From an uncultured Geobacteraceae bacterium (GTDB lineage: Bacteria > Desulfobacterota > Desulfuromonadia > Geobacterales > Pseudopelobacteraceae): a DNA stretch of 42,944 bases. The notes below the pieces were generated by a model. It made no database searches. It was not told the DNA's origin and saw only the letters and a program-made list of their open reading frames with translations. The position numbers were made by a program, and so were the translations under genes. The stretch spans positions 1 through 42,944 of the forward strand of contig CAIRBT010000166.1 of the NCBI GenBank assembly GCA_903876875.1, written 5' to 3'. This document shows, piece after piece, positions 34,057 through 42,808 of this stretch; position 1 is the first letter of the stretch, and each line of letters begins with the position of its first letter.

Positions 34057-35001
34057 TCACTGCTCGTTACGTAGATATTGCCAAAGATTATAATGATTAA
34101 ATACAGCGTTCACTTGCTCATCATTTCTATTAACGTTGACTGACCAGAGACTGTCCGCTTGAAGATTGGCCAGCACGGTAAAGTCTCTTTCAAAGCTGTT
34201 CAGTGACGGTACAACATTGCATAATGTCTCTTTTTTCAGGCTCATGGCCTTGAACCAGATGTCATCGCCTGTCGGAGCAAGTGTCGTGAAGCACTCTTCA
34301 TTGGCTACGTCTGCGTCGAAGCAGCCGGGAAAATACAGAATGCCCCCGCAACCTATAGGAAAGGTTAGTAGTGATGGGGTGTTGGATGCTGCGTCTGGCC
34401 ATTTTACATATTGTTCCAATGATGTGGCCGAGTTAACGATGATTCGGGAAGCATTAAAGCAATGGATCATACGTGGTTCATTGATATGAGCCATATAGAG
34501 TTTTTCGATAAAATATTCAGGATATAAAATGTCATCATCGATAGTGATGACCAGATCATCAGGGTATTTGCCAAGTGTTGGAATGAGTTTCTTGTATGAG
34601 CGAATGTTCTTGCAAAAGCAGATTTCCACGCCTCGTTTTTCCAGACGCTTAAGAATGTTTGGCATTGTTGTTGGAGTAAATTCCTGCTCGTCAAGCCACA
34701 AGATTATTTTATCAGCTCTCATGGTTTGGAAAAACAGGCTTTCTAGTGTCAAGTAAACCTGTTCAGCCCTGATGCCATAGGTGGTGAGCGAGACAATAAT
34801 TTTTTGCTTTCGGTCAGACGGCTCTGTCAGAGGTTCGGTTGAGGAAAGAGCATGATTGCGGTACGCAAGGCGCAGGTCATCAGAAACAGTGCGCAGCAGC
34901 AAGGATTCGAGATGCTTACACTTCTTGTAGACCGGATACACATAATACGGGCTAACTAGAAGATCGTGAACAATTTGGCTGATTTTTTTAATGGCTTTCA
35001 T
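34057..35001 (-). CDS. Putative glycosyltransferase
   Basis: This gene encodes 314 residues. KIIVSLTTYGIRAEQVYLTL then FFQTMRADKIILWLDEQEF and DDLVITIDDDILYPEYF form a GT-A pattern, with the DDD motif as metal site. CGGILYFPGCF and TLAPTGDDIWFKAMSL follow. Such enzymes occur in capsule and O-antigen clusters, but donor and acceptor are unknown. It is soluble apart from a hydrophobic patch near residues 10-25. The gap to the WecC gene upstream is about 50 bases. Confidence 0.8.
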   Translation of the reverse strand: MKAIKKISQIVHDLLVSPYYVYPVYKKCKHLESLLLRTVSDDLRLAYRNHALSSTEPLTEPSDRKQKIIVSLTTYGIRAEQVYLTLESLFFQTMRADKIILWLDEQEFTPTTMPNILKRLEKRGVEICFCKNIRSYKKLIPTLGKYPDDLVITIDDDILYPEYFIEKLYMAHINEPRMIHCFNASRIIVNSATSLEQYVKWPDAASNTPSLLTFPIGCGGILYFPGCFDADVANEECFTTLAPTGDDIWFKAMSLKKETLCNVVPSLNSFERDFTVLANLQADSLWSVNVNRNDEQVNAVFNHYNLWQYLRNEQ

Positions 35002-35053
35002 AGCTGCCTTTACACAGGGACAGATTTTCTAGAGGCAAAAAGCAGTTCTTGCC

Positions 35054-36283
35054 CTACATGATTTTCCAGATCCCCCGAGTATCGATCACTACTTTTTCTT
35101 TTAAAATGCTAGGATCAACAGATCGGAACTCTTCATGGTCTACCAGTACAACCAGTATGTCAGCCTTACGGAGAACGTCTGCCAGTGGAAAACACGGAAA
35201 TTCACTGAATTCAGAATTCAGGTTTGGTTCGCAAGGCATGAGCGTGCCAACGCCAAGGGCAGCAAGTGCTCTGGTGATTTCCAGTGCCGGTGACTCTCTC
35301 AGGTCGTCAATGTTGGCTTTGAATGCCAGTCCCAGGCAGCCTATCACCGGGTTTTTAAAGCGTGCCGCCTTTGCCTTGATCTTGTCAAGAACCCAATGAG
35401 GTTTGCTGTCATTAACCTCGCGGGCGGTGCGGATGAGTTTTGCTTCTTCCGGTACCGCTGCCACCACAAACCAGGGATCTACGGCAATACAGTGCCCCCC
35501 GACTCCCGGCCCCGGTTGGAGAATATTGACGCGAGGATGTTTGTTTGCCAACTCGATAAGTTCCCATACATTGATGTCTAACTTTTCACAGATGATCGAC
35601 AATTCATTGGCAAAGGCTATATTGACATCACGGTAAGAATTCTCAACCAGCTTTGCCAATTCCGCTGTTTTGCTGGTGGTCAGATAGATGTTGCCGTTAC
35701 AGAACGACTTGTACAAATCACGAGCCTTTTCTGCAGAGGGTTTGTTGATTCCACCAATAATCCGGTCATTGTCGACAAGCTCCCGGATAATGTGTCCGGG
35801 CAGAACTCTTTCCGGGCAATGAGCAATGTATATCTGTTGCTGTCTGAGGTCAGGGCGGAGTTCAGCAATGATTTCAGCAATCCGGTCAGTGGTTCCGACC
35901 GGTGAGGTTGACTCCAGGATAATAAGGTTTCCTTCTCGCAAAAATGGAGCAACCGCTGCGCTTGCAGCTTCAACATAGGTCAGGTCAGGAGCTTTAGGAT
36001 TTGTTGCGGTTATTTTGAACGGAGTAGGTACCGCAATTATAAAGGTGTCAGCTTCTTCCGGTGTGATGGATGCTTTAAACTTGCCGCTGTTTACCGCAGA
36101 TTTGACAAGAATATCCAGGTCGGGTTCGACTATGTGGATGTTGCCGGAATTTATGGTTGTTACAACATCATGATTTACGTCGACTCCCAATACCTGATGA
36201 CCTTTGGTTGCCAGCATTGATGCGGTTGGCAGACCAATATAGCCGAGTCCCATTACAACTATTTTTTGCATGCATTTTGCCAT
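35054..36283 (-). CDS. wecC: UDP-N-acetyl-D-mannosamine dehydrogenase
   Basis: This gene encodes 409 residues. It oxidises UDP-ManNAc to UDP-ManNAcA with NAD. IVVMGLGYIGLPTASMLA is the NAD loop, FIIAVPTPFK and ILESTSPVGTTDRIAE are family blocks, and GPGVGGHCIAVDPWFVV holds the catalytic Cys. LGLAFKANIDDLRESPALEI marks the C-terminal domain. The frame begins at TTG 36295, but the ATG at 36283 has GGAG six bases ahead. It lies 12 bases after wecB, which makes its substrate. Confidence 0.95.
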   Translation of the reverse strand: MAKCMQKIVVMGLGYIGLPTASMLATKGHQVLGVDVNHDVVTTINSGNIHIVEPDLDILVKSAVNSGKFKASITPEEADTFIIAVPTPFKITATNPKAPDLTYVEAASAAVAPFLREGNLIILESTSPVGTTDRIAEIIAELRPDLRQQQIYIAHCPERVLPGHIIRELVDNDRIIGGINKPSAEKARDLYKSFCNGNIYLTTSKTAELAKLVENSYRDVNIAFANELSIICEKLDINVWELIELANKHPRVNILQPGPGVGGHCIAVDPWFVVAAVPEEAKLIRTAREVNDSKPHWVLDKIKAKAARFKNPVIGCLGLAFKANIDDLRESPALEITRALAALGVGTLMPCEPNLNSEFSEFPCFPLADVLRKADILVVLVDHEEFRSVDPSILKEKVVIDTRGIWKIM

Positions 36284-36295
36284 GATTCTCTCCAA

Positions 36296-37426
36296 TTATG
36301 AACACGCAGACAGGATTTCTTCAATTCGCTGTGAAGCAAGACCATCGCCATATGGATTATGTGTCTTGCACATTTCGCGATATCTGTTTTCATCTTCCAG
36401 AAGTGCCATAGCTTCAGACACAATTTTTTGTTTATTCGTCCCCACCAGTTTGACTGTTCCTGCTGCTACGGCATCCTGGCGTTCTGTGGTGTCTCGCATG
36501 ACCAGAACCGGTTTACCCAGCGAAGGCGCTTCTTCCTGTATGCCGCCAGAATCAGTGATTATGAAATGACAGCGGGTCATACTATAGACAAACGGAAGAT
36601 AGTCGAGCGGCTCAATCAGATGAATGTTTGCCAATTCACTGGAGCCGAGTATGCGCTTGACCGGTTCCTGTACATTCGGATTGAGGTGTACTGGGTAGAG
36701 AATGTCCACGTCAGGATGAGTCTGGGCAATTTCGGCTAGTGCACGACAGATATTCTCAAAACCATCACCGAAGTTTTCCCGGCGGTGTCCTGTTACCAGG
36801 ATTAATTTCTTATCTGGAGACAAAAATGAAAATTGCTCATCCAGTTTGTCTTTTAGCTCAGGTTGGTGCTGTAACATGCGGGATGTTTCCAGCAGGGCAT
36901 CCACCACAGTATTGCCGGTTATAAAAATATTGTCAGGGCACACCCCTTCTCTGACAAGATTGTTGTAAGCTGTCTCCGTGGGAGCGAAATGAATATCTGC
37001 GAGTGCCGCTGTCAATCTCCTGTTAATTTCTTCGGGGTACGGTGCAAATTTATTGTGGGTGCGAAGCCCTGCCTCAACATGGCCAACTCTAATACGGCAG
37101 TAGTAGGCGGCCAGGGCTGTTGCCATGGTGGTTGTCGTATCGCCGTGAACCAGGATAATGTCCGGGGTTTCCTTCTCAAAAATCGGCTGTAAGCCCTGTA
37201 GCACTCGGCAGGTTATATCAGACAGGCTTTGCCCTGATTTCATGATGTCCAAATCATAGTCTGGTGCAATATCAAAAAGAGCAAGTACCTGATCAAGCAT
37301 TTCCCTGTGCTGAGCGGTGACACAAACCATGCTTTTAAAGTGTTGGTTCACAGCCAGCCGTTTTATTATGGGTGCCATTTTTATTGCTTCAGGGCGTGTG
37401 CCGAAGACTGACATGACCTTTATCAT
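36296..37426 (-). CDS. wecB: UDP-N-acetylglucosamine 2-epimerase (non-hydrolysing)
   Basis: This gene encodes 376 residues of the GT-B-like epimerase family. It converts UDP-GlcNAc to UDP-ManNAc. [19 protein letters not shown] is the N-terminal signature, [15 protein letters not shown] and [17 protein letters not shown] follow, and [18 protein letters not shown] is conserved. [11 protein letters not shown] and [27 protein letters not shown] contact the substrate. The length is typical. It is followed by wecC, giving the UDP-ManNAcA pathway. Confidence 0.97.
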   Translation of the reverse strand: MIKVMSVFGTRPEAIKMAPIIKRLAVNQHFKSMVCVTAQHREMLDQVLALFDIAPDYDLDIMKSGQSLSDITCRVLQGLQPIFEKETPDIILVHGDTTTTMATALAAYYCRIRVGHVEAGLRTHNKFAPYPEEINRRLTAALADIHFAPTETAYNNLVREGVCPDNIFITGNTVVDALLETSRMLQHQPELKDKLDEQFSFLSPDKKLILVTGHRRENFGDGFENICRALAEIAQTHPDVDILYPVHLNPNVQEPVKRILGSSELANIHLIEPLDYLPFVYSMTRCHFIITDSGGIQEEAPSLGKPVLVMRDTTERQDAVAAGTVKLVGTNKQKIVSEAMALLEDENRYREMCKTHNPYGDGLASQRIEEILSACS

Positions 37427-37459
37427 TGGTTACAATAGCCTTTCTGGCGTATGAATACG

Positions 37460-39178
37460 TTAGTTGCCAAACTGCTGAGTACACAATCTGCTGTACAGAC
37501 CATTTCCTGCCAACAGTGCCTGATGCGTGCCAATCTCAACGATTTTTCCATTTTCAAGTACAACAATTTTATCAGCATTCACCACCGTCGAAAGCCGGTG
37601 GGCGATCACAAACGTCGTACGATTAACCATAAGATTCTCCAGTGCCCTCTGAACCATCTGTTCGCTTTCCGTATCAAGGGCACTGGTCGCTTCGTCAAGA
37701 ATCAGGATCGGGGCATTTTTCAGGAGTGCCCGGGCAATGCAGATTCTCTGCCGCTGACCACCGGAAAGGCGGACGCCCCGGTCGCCGATACTGGTCTGGT
37801 ACCCCTCCGGCATGGTGGTAATGAAGTCATGGGCATATGCGGCTGTCGCTGCTTTCATGACGTCTTTATCACTGGCACCCGGCCTGCCGTAACGGATGTT
37901 GTTAGCCACCGTGTCGTGAAACAGGATGGTCTCCTGATCCACCAAGGCGATATGCCCCATCAGACTTTCTTTGGCAATGTCGCGGACATTGTGAGAACCA
38001 ACAATCACTTCTCCTTCATTGGCATCAAAATAACGGGCAATCAAAGAAACCAGAGTGCTTTTACCACCACCCGATGGGCCAACCAGTGCGACTATCTCCC
38101 CTTTTTTGGCAACCAGATTTACCCCATGCAAAACTATGTCATCCTGATATTTGAAGGTGACATTCCTGAATTCAACCCGACCGTCATCTGGGGTGAGTTG
38201 GTATCCTGCCGCCGGTTCAACAACCTTAGAGGTGGCGTCAATAATCTCAAAAACCCGTTCTGAAGCACCGATACAGCGTTGTACGTTGCCATAGGAAGCA
38301 AGTAGTTTTTTTAAGGGTGAATAGAGCATGGCCATGGCGGTGATGAAGGAGAAAAACTCAGCAGCAGTAAGCTTGGCGGCCATAACTTTACTGCCACCAA
38401 AGAAGACTACGGCAGCAATGCCGAGGGACGTAATTACCTCTGAAACCGGCGATGAGAGTGCATCATATTTTGCCATTTTGCGGGCAAACTCGTAGCAGTT
38501 GAGGTTGGCCTGGCGAAAACGGTCAACCATAGTGTTTTCCAGGGAAAAAGCTTTCACAATTTTTATGCCGCTGAAGGTCTCTTGGAGTATGTTGGCGAAT
38601 GCTCCCGCTTCTTCTTGACCACGCCGGGCTGCGTATTTCATCTTTTTCCCAAGAATGCTGGCCGGGTACGCCGTAAGTGGAATAACGGTCAGGGAGAGTA
38701 GTGCCAATTGCCAGTCCCGGTAAAAAATTACGCCGAGCAGTGAGACAAAGCCGATCATATCACGAAATAAGCCGGCGATAATAGCTGCCACGCTGTTCTG
38801 CATTGCGGCAACGTCGTTCACCACACGGGACATGAGAGAACCGGTCTGGTTGCGGTGAAAAAAATTCAGATCCAGAAGGATATTCTTTCGGAAAATTTCA
38901 TTGCGCACATCCTGAACAGCCAGTTGTGCCGCCGTCCCCATAAAATAATCACTGATATAGCGGGTAATGCCGCGAAAGATGAATATCAGAACTATTGCTA
39001 CCGGAAGAAACGAAAATATGAAGGTGTCTTTTGTGGAGAATATCTTTTTGAGCAACGGCTCTACCATATAGGCAAAGGCAGCATCAAGCCCGCCATAGAT
39101 GGCAGATGCAACCGCAGCGAGCACAATGCGTCCCCAGTATGGTTTGAGGTAGAGGATAAGTCTTTTGAAAACAGGCAT
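37460..39178 (-). CDS. msbA: Lipid A export ATP-binding/permease protein MsbA
   Basis: This gene encodes 572 residues, the size of MsbA half-transporters. The first 320 residues hold about six transmembrane helices. The ATPase has Walker A VGPSGGGKS at residues 367-375, signature LSGGQ at 471-475, and Walker B ILILDEA at 491-497. MsbA flips lipid A-core across the inner membrane; its place beside waaF supports this over export of an unrelated substrate. AAGGA precedes the ATG. It lies between wecB and a glycosyltransferase gene. Confidence 0.93.
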   Translation of the reverse strand: MPVFKRLILYLKPYWGRIVLAAVASAIYGGLDAAFAYMVEPLLKKIFSTKDTFIFSFLPVAIVLIFIFRGITRYISDYFMGTAAQLAVQDVRNEIFRKNILLDLNFFHRNQTGSLMSRVVNDVAAMQNSVAAIIAGLFRDMIGFVSLLGVIFYRDWQLALLSLTVIPLTAYPASILGKKMKYAARRGQEEAGAFANILQETFSGIKIVKAFSLENTMVDRFRQANLNCYEFARKMAKYDALSSPVSEVITSLGIAAVVFFGGSKVMAAKLTAAEFFSFITAMAMLYSPLKKLLASYGNVQRCIGASERVFEIIDATSKVVEPAAGYQLTPDDGRVEFRNVTFKYQDDIVLHGVNLVAKKGEIVALVGPSGGGKSTLVSLIARYFDANEGEVIVGSHNVRDIAKESLMGHIALVDQETILFHDTVANNIRYGRPGASDKDVMKAATAAYAHDFITTMPEGYQTSIGDRGVRLSGGQRQRICIARALLKNAPILILDEATSALDTESEQMVQRALENLMVNRTTFVIAHRLSTVVNADKIVVLENGKIVEIGTHQALLAGNGLYSRLCTQQFGN

Positions 39179-39213
39179 GTTATGTCCTTGGTGCGTATGG
39201 ATGTCGTGAAGGT

Positions 39214-40047
39214 TTATTCAGCCAGGGTAAAGTGCTTTTTCCCGATGGTGCGCCCGGTGAGCCGTTCTATATAAAGTGCAATACGGTGTTTGTACTCTCG
39301 CAGTGTCAGTTTGTAGCTTGGGTCGGCCGCAAATAGTTCCGTTATCTCCAGTTTGAGCAGGTCGTGCATGGCGCGTGGGTGCGTACCTGTGAACGGGATG
39401 AGGGTCGTTGGATCTGTCTGATCACAGTTGGGAGCAGGATGACACCCGCCACTGGTCAAAAATTCACTCTGTACCCATCCGTAATGGTACATTGAAGCAC
39501 CGCACATGGCCGCTTTCAGATAACGGGAACGCTTATTATTCAGGAGCAAAATCGGGTACTGGGCGTCATTGGGGAAAATGACCCGCAGGTTGTTTCGCAC
39601 GATACGCACTTCCTGACGATACCAGCGGGGACTCCATGCTTGCGTGTTATGGTTACCGTAAAAATGCACATAGTCAAAAGCCAGTGCTTCTACCTCCGGG
39701 TTGTCCAGATGTTTCTGCATACTGACCCGGAGTACGTCATAATCCTTTTCGTGGAGGATTTCATCGCCCTGAATATAAAAAGCCCAGTCACCGGTACAGT
39801 TAAACAGTGCGATGTTGGCCTGCTGGCCATAGACATACCAGTTCCGGAAATTCGGATTCCACATGCTGCGATAGATGCTGATCTTTGGCTCGTTGAGCTC
39901 GCGCAGTGCTTCGACCGTACCGTCTTCCGCCGGGCCGACAACCACGACAAACTCATCGCAGACAGGAAGTGCGGAACGGATCGATTCTCGAAAAGGGTAG
40001 CCACGCTTGACCGCTTCGTTCAGGAATGTAAAACAGCTGACTTTCAA
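39214..40047 (-). CDS. Putative glycosyltransferase family 2-like protein
   Basis: This gene encodes 277 residues starting at TTG, with GGGGAG seven bases ahead. KVSCFTFLNEAVKRGYPF, then DEFVVVVGPAEDGTVEAL and IALFNCTGDWAFYIQGDEI, follow the GT-A pattern with a GDE rather than a DxD metal site. EVEALAFDYVHFYGNH and QEVRIVRNNLRVIFPNDAQYP are further conserved blocks. Related genes are common near msbA and waaF in LPS clusters, so a role in core or O-chain assembly is likely. Donor sugar is unknown. Confidence 0.75.
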   Translation of the reverse strand: MKVSCFTFLNEAVKRGYPFRESIRSALPVCDEFVVVVGPAEDGTVEALRELNEPKISIYRSMWNPNFRNWYVYGQQANIALFNCTGDWAFYIQGDEILHEKDYDVLRVSMQKHLDNPEVEALAFDYVHFYGNHNTQAWSPRWYRQEVRIVRNNLRVIFPNDAQYPILLLNNKRSRYLKAAMCGASMYHYGWVQSEFLTSGGCHPAPNCDQTDPTTLIPFTGTHPRAMHDLLKLEITELFAADPSYKLTLREYKHRIALYIERLTGRTIGKKHFTLAE

Positions 40048-40105
40048 ACTATTACTCCCCGGTACGATGCATTACTTAGGATTCTACGGCAAACGCGTCA
40101 TCAAT

Positions 40106-40141
40106 TCAGTATGACACAACTGCGGTTGGTTTTGAAGTGAT
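40106..40141. repeat. Direct repeat copy A, at the waaF 3' end
   Basis: TCAGTATGACACAACT, 8 variable bases, then TTTTGAAGT. The copy covers the waaF stop codon and last residues. Copy B lies 1,098 bases to the right with the same internal spacing. Confidence 0.75.
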
Positions 40142-41197
40142 TTCCAGGTTCTCGATGCAGCTCCGCAGGCCATTCGCCGCATCAAGCACCATGTCCACAG
40201 TCACCCCGGTCATGCAGCGGTGGTCGGTCGGGCATTTCCGTAATTTACAGGGAGCACACTCCACATTACTCCGCACTACCACAGCATCTTTGTGGTAGGG
40301 TGAGGTGCCGGTGTGATCGGTGGAACCGAAAATTGCCACCAGGGGGACGGCACAGGCGGCGGCAATGTGCATGGGGCCCGAATCGTTGGTAATGAAAAAA
40401 TTGCAGCGACTGATCAGTGCCATCAATTGGCGCACGGTGGTTTTGCCGGCCAGATTGATGGAGCGAGTGCCGAGGTTGCGTTCGATATCCCCCGCAATAG
40501 CGGTTTCCTCCGGTCCCCCAAAAATGACGACTTTTGCTCCCCATGTTGCGGTCAACTGCCGGCCGACTTTGGCAAACCGGTCAGGGTACCACCGTTTTGC
40601 CGAACCATAACTGGCTCCCGGGTTAATGCCAAGTACAAAATCATCCTTCTGTATGCCATGGTGTGCCAACAGTTCGTCCGCCTCTTGTCTTTCCTCTCCG
40701 GTGATAGAGAGACGAAGAGGGGTGGCGGTGCCGGTTATGCCAAAGGTCTGCAGTAGATGGAGATAGTATTCCACTTCGTGCCCCGTTCGTTTATGCTGCT
40801 CAGGATGGTACCGGCCATTCAACAAAAGCGTACGGCCATCGCTGCACTTACCAAGTCGTCGGGGGATTCCCGCCAGCCAGGGAACAAGAGCCGAATCAAA
40901 GGAATTCGGGAACATAATGGCAAGATCGAACCGTTGTCTGCGCAGTTCGGCCGCAAGCTTCAGCCTGCCTGAAATTCCCCGGTGTACACCGTTACGATCA
41001 AAGGTTATGATCGCATCCAGTGCCGGATGCCCTTGCAGCAGAGTCGATACCATGGGGTTTCCCAGAAGGGTTATCCGGGCGTCGGGAAAATGCTGCCGTA
41101 TAACCGAGAGAGCCGGAGTGGACATCACGGCGTCTCCGACCCAGTTAACCGAACGTATCAAGATGTTTTTTATGTCGCTATGGGTGAGTTTGATCAT
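40106..41197 (-). CDS. waaF: Lipopolysaccharide heptosyltransferase II
   Basis: This gene encodes 363 residues of GT family 9. It adds the second L-glycero-D-manno-heptose from ADP-heptose to the LPS inner core. ILIRSVNWVGDAVMSTPALSVI and MFPNSFDSALVPWLAGIPRRLG are N-terminal signatures, LGINPGASYGSAKRWYPDRF and ITNDSGPMHIAAACAVPLVAIFGSTD bind the donor, and CAPCKLRKCPTDHRCM is the family's Cys-rich end. The last codons (VVSY) lie in a repeat also found just upstream of the gene. No strong ribosome binding site is seen before the ATG. Confidence 0.95.
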   Translation of the reverse strand: MIKLTHSDIKNILIRSVNWVGDAVMSTPALSVIRQHFPDARITLLGNPMVSTLLQGHPALDAIITFDRNGVHRGISGRLKLAAELRRQRFDLAIMFPNSFDSALVPWLAGIPRRLGKCSDGRTLLLNGRYHPEQHKRTGHEVEYYLHLLQTFGITGTATPLRLSITGEERQEADELLAHHGIQKDDFVLGINPGASYGSAKRWYPDRFAKVGRQLTATWGAKVVIFGGPEETAIAGDIERNLGTRSINLAGKTTVRQLMALISRCNFFITNDSGPMHIAAACAVPLVAIFGSTDHTGTSPYHKDAVVVRSNVECAPCKLRKCPTDHRCMTGVTVDMVLDAANGLRSCIENLEITSKPTAVVSY

Positions 41198-41203
41198 GAT
41201 CTG

Positions 41204-41239
41204 TCAGTATGACACAACTTGAGCCTATTTTGAAGTAAA
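41204..41239. repeat. Direct repeat copy B, just upstream of waaF
   Basis: This has the same 16-base block and 9-base block as copy A, 6 bases ahead of the waaF ATG. Read on the minus strand in the waaF frame it gives TSK, stop, AQVVSY, stop, which resembles the TSKPTAVVSY end of WaaF. Confidence 0.75.
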
Positions 41240-41348
41240 TTGCGTATTTTACCGTTGATTTCATTCCAGTTTCATGTTGACGATTCTTTGGCTTGAGTGA
41301 TATTTATATGAATCACTTTTGCAGGGGCGTGAACAAGGATGAAAAACT

Positions 41349-41586
41349 ATACAGAGGAACCGCAGACGCACGCCGATGAACGCAGAGAACATCTCTAAAA
41401 TCTGATTATCCGGAAAGGTACTATTATGCAGGAACGACTGGTACGATTTGACTGGGCGATGAAGAAGCTGCTGAGAAACAAAGCTAACTATGAAATATTG
41501 GAAGGCTTTCTTTCTGAATTGATTGGACAGGATGTCAAAATCCAGAACATTCTTGAAAGTGAGAGCAATAAACAGAATGCCAAGGA
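41349..41586. repeat. 238-bp direct repeat, copy 1
   Basis: The copy covers an ACAGAGGAACCGCAGACGCA leader and the first 54 codons of the intact Rpn gene. It is nearly identical to copy 2 at 42404-42642. Confidence 0.92.
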
Positions 41587-42334
41587 CAAGCAGAACCGGG
41601 TTGATCTGTTGACTGAAATAGATGGTGGTGAACTGGTATTGATTGAGTTGCAGGTCGAAGGCCAGTACGACTATTTTCACCGGATGCTCTATGGTACAGC
41701 GAAACTGATAACCGACCATATGGATGCGAGCTTCAACTATAATAAAGTGCGTAAGGTTTTATCCATAAATATCGTCTACTTTGACCTTGGTCATGGTGAG
41801 GATTATGTTTATAAAGGTCTTACTGATTTTAGGGGAATCCATAAAAATGATCTTCTGAGCCTGTCCGCTCTGCAGAAAAAAGAATTTACACAATTGAAGG
41901 TGGTCTCAGAGATTTTTCCCGAATACTACATTCTCAAAGTAAATGGCTTTAACGATATTGCTAAAGATACCCTTGATGAGTGGATGTATTTCCTGAAAAA
42001 CTCAGCTATAAAAAGTGAATTCAAGGCAAAAGGTCTGGTAAAGGCTTCAGTCGAACTGGATATCATGAAACTTTCCAAAGAAGATCGTGAAGATTATGAA
42101 AGTTATATAGAAGACCGCCGTATTACGGAGAGTTCTGTAAAAACATCATGGATCGAGGGTAAGATTGAGGGTAAAGCTGAGGGTAAGCTTGAGGGTAAGA
42201 TTGATGGTAAGATTGAAGGTAAGATTGAAGGTAAGATTGAGGTTGGCAAGCGATTGCTGCAGAGAGGGATGAGTGCTGAAGAAGCTGCCGAGGTTGCCGG
42301 GGTGGCTGTGGAGCTGTTGCGGGGGAACCGGTAG
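41426..42334 (+). CDS. Rpn-type recombination-promoting nuclease / PD-(D/E)XK transposase
   Basis: This gene encodes 302 residues. The N-terminus RFDWAMKKLLRNKANYEILEGFLSELIGQDV is the PDDEXK_2/Rpn signature. The nuclease site is RVDLLTEIDGGELVLIELQVEGQYDYFHRML, with D and ExQ catalytic residues. FPEYYILKVNGFND and DTLDEWMYFLKNS follow. Residues about 244-271 are seven EGKI-type 4-residue repeats, then GMSAEEAAEVAGV. Rpn proteins promote recombination and have DNA endonuclease activity; several are toxin- or phage-linked. A truncated second copy follows directly. Confidence 0.92.
   Translation: MQERLVRFDWAMKKLLRNKANYEILEGFLSELIGQDVKIQNILESESNKQNAKDKQNRVDLLTEIDGGELVLIELQVEGQYDYFHRMLYGTAKLITDHMDASFNYNKVRKVLSINIVYFDLGHGEDYVYKGLTDFRGIHKNDLLSLSALQKKEFTQLKVVSEIFPEYYILKVNGFNDIAKDTLDEWMYFLKNSAIKSEFKAKGLVKASVELDIMKLSKEDREDYESYIEDRRITESSVKTSWIEGKIEGKAEGKLEGKIDGKIEGKIEGKIEVGKRLLQRGMSAEEAAEVAGVAVELLRGNR
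42155..42238 (+). repeat. Seven tandem 12-bp repeats inside the Rpn gene
   Basis: GAGGGTAAGATT and variants repeat seven times and encode EGKI, EGKA, EGKL, EGKI, DGKI, EGKI, EGKI. Because the unit is a multiple of three, copy-number changes would alter length without frameshift. Confidence 0.9.
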
Positions 42335-42403
42335 CTCCGGTTCGTTCGGGCGGGGAAAACATGAAAACTGCTGCGGGTTCGTTCCCGAATATTCAAAAAG
42401 TCC

Positions 42404-42642
42404 ATACAGAGGAGCCGCAGACGCGCGCCGATGAACGCAGAGAACATCTCTAAAATCTGATTATCCGGAAAGGTACTAATTATGCAGGAACGACTGGTAC
42501 GATTTGACTGGGCGATGAAGAAGCTGCTGAGAAACAAAGCTAACTATGAGATATTGGAAGGCTTTATTTCTGAATTGATTGGACAGGATGTCAAAATCCA
42601 GAACATTCTTGAAAGTGAGAGCAATAAACAGAATGCCAAGGA
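42404..42642. repeat. 239-bp direct repeat, copy 2
   Basis: This is the second copy of the Rpn 5' region, with one extra A before the ATG. Homology to copy 1 stops abruptly at AAGGA (42642). Confidence 0.92.
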
Positions 42643-42808
42643 GTTTTATCATGAGTTATCAAAAAGAATTTCTGCAATTGCAGGAAGGTCGAATAGCAGA
42701 CGTTTACTTCAAGTTCCCTACCGGATTGCAAAAGGACGGTCAATATGGAGTGTATTTCTTATACACTATCGTTCACGAAGGAAAAGAAAAAATCCTCAAA
42801 GTGACTGA
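42482..42808 (+). pseudogene. Truncated Rpn-type nuclease fragment
   Basis: The first 53 residues copy the intact Rpn N-terminus with one clear change (F to I in EGFLSEL). After the repeat ends at 42642 the frame reads on into unrelated sequence, out of frame with the next gene, for 55 non-homologous residues. The nuclease residues (the RVDLLTE and ELQVE region) are absent, so the product would be inactive. Confidence 0.85.

Noticed and set aside
41295-41330. Small inverted repeat AGTGAT...ATCACT followed by TTTT
   Set aside because: The stem is only six pairs and no plus-strand gene precedes it.
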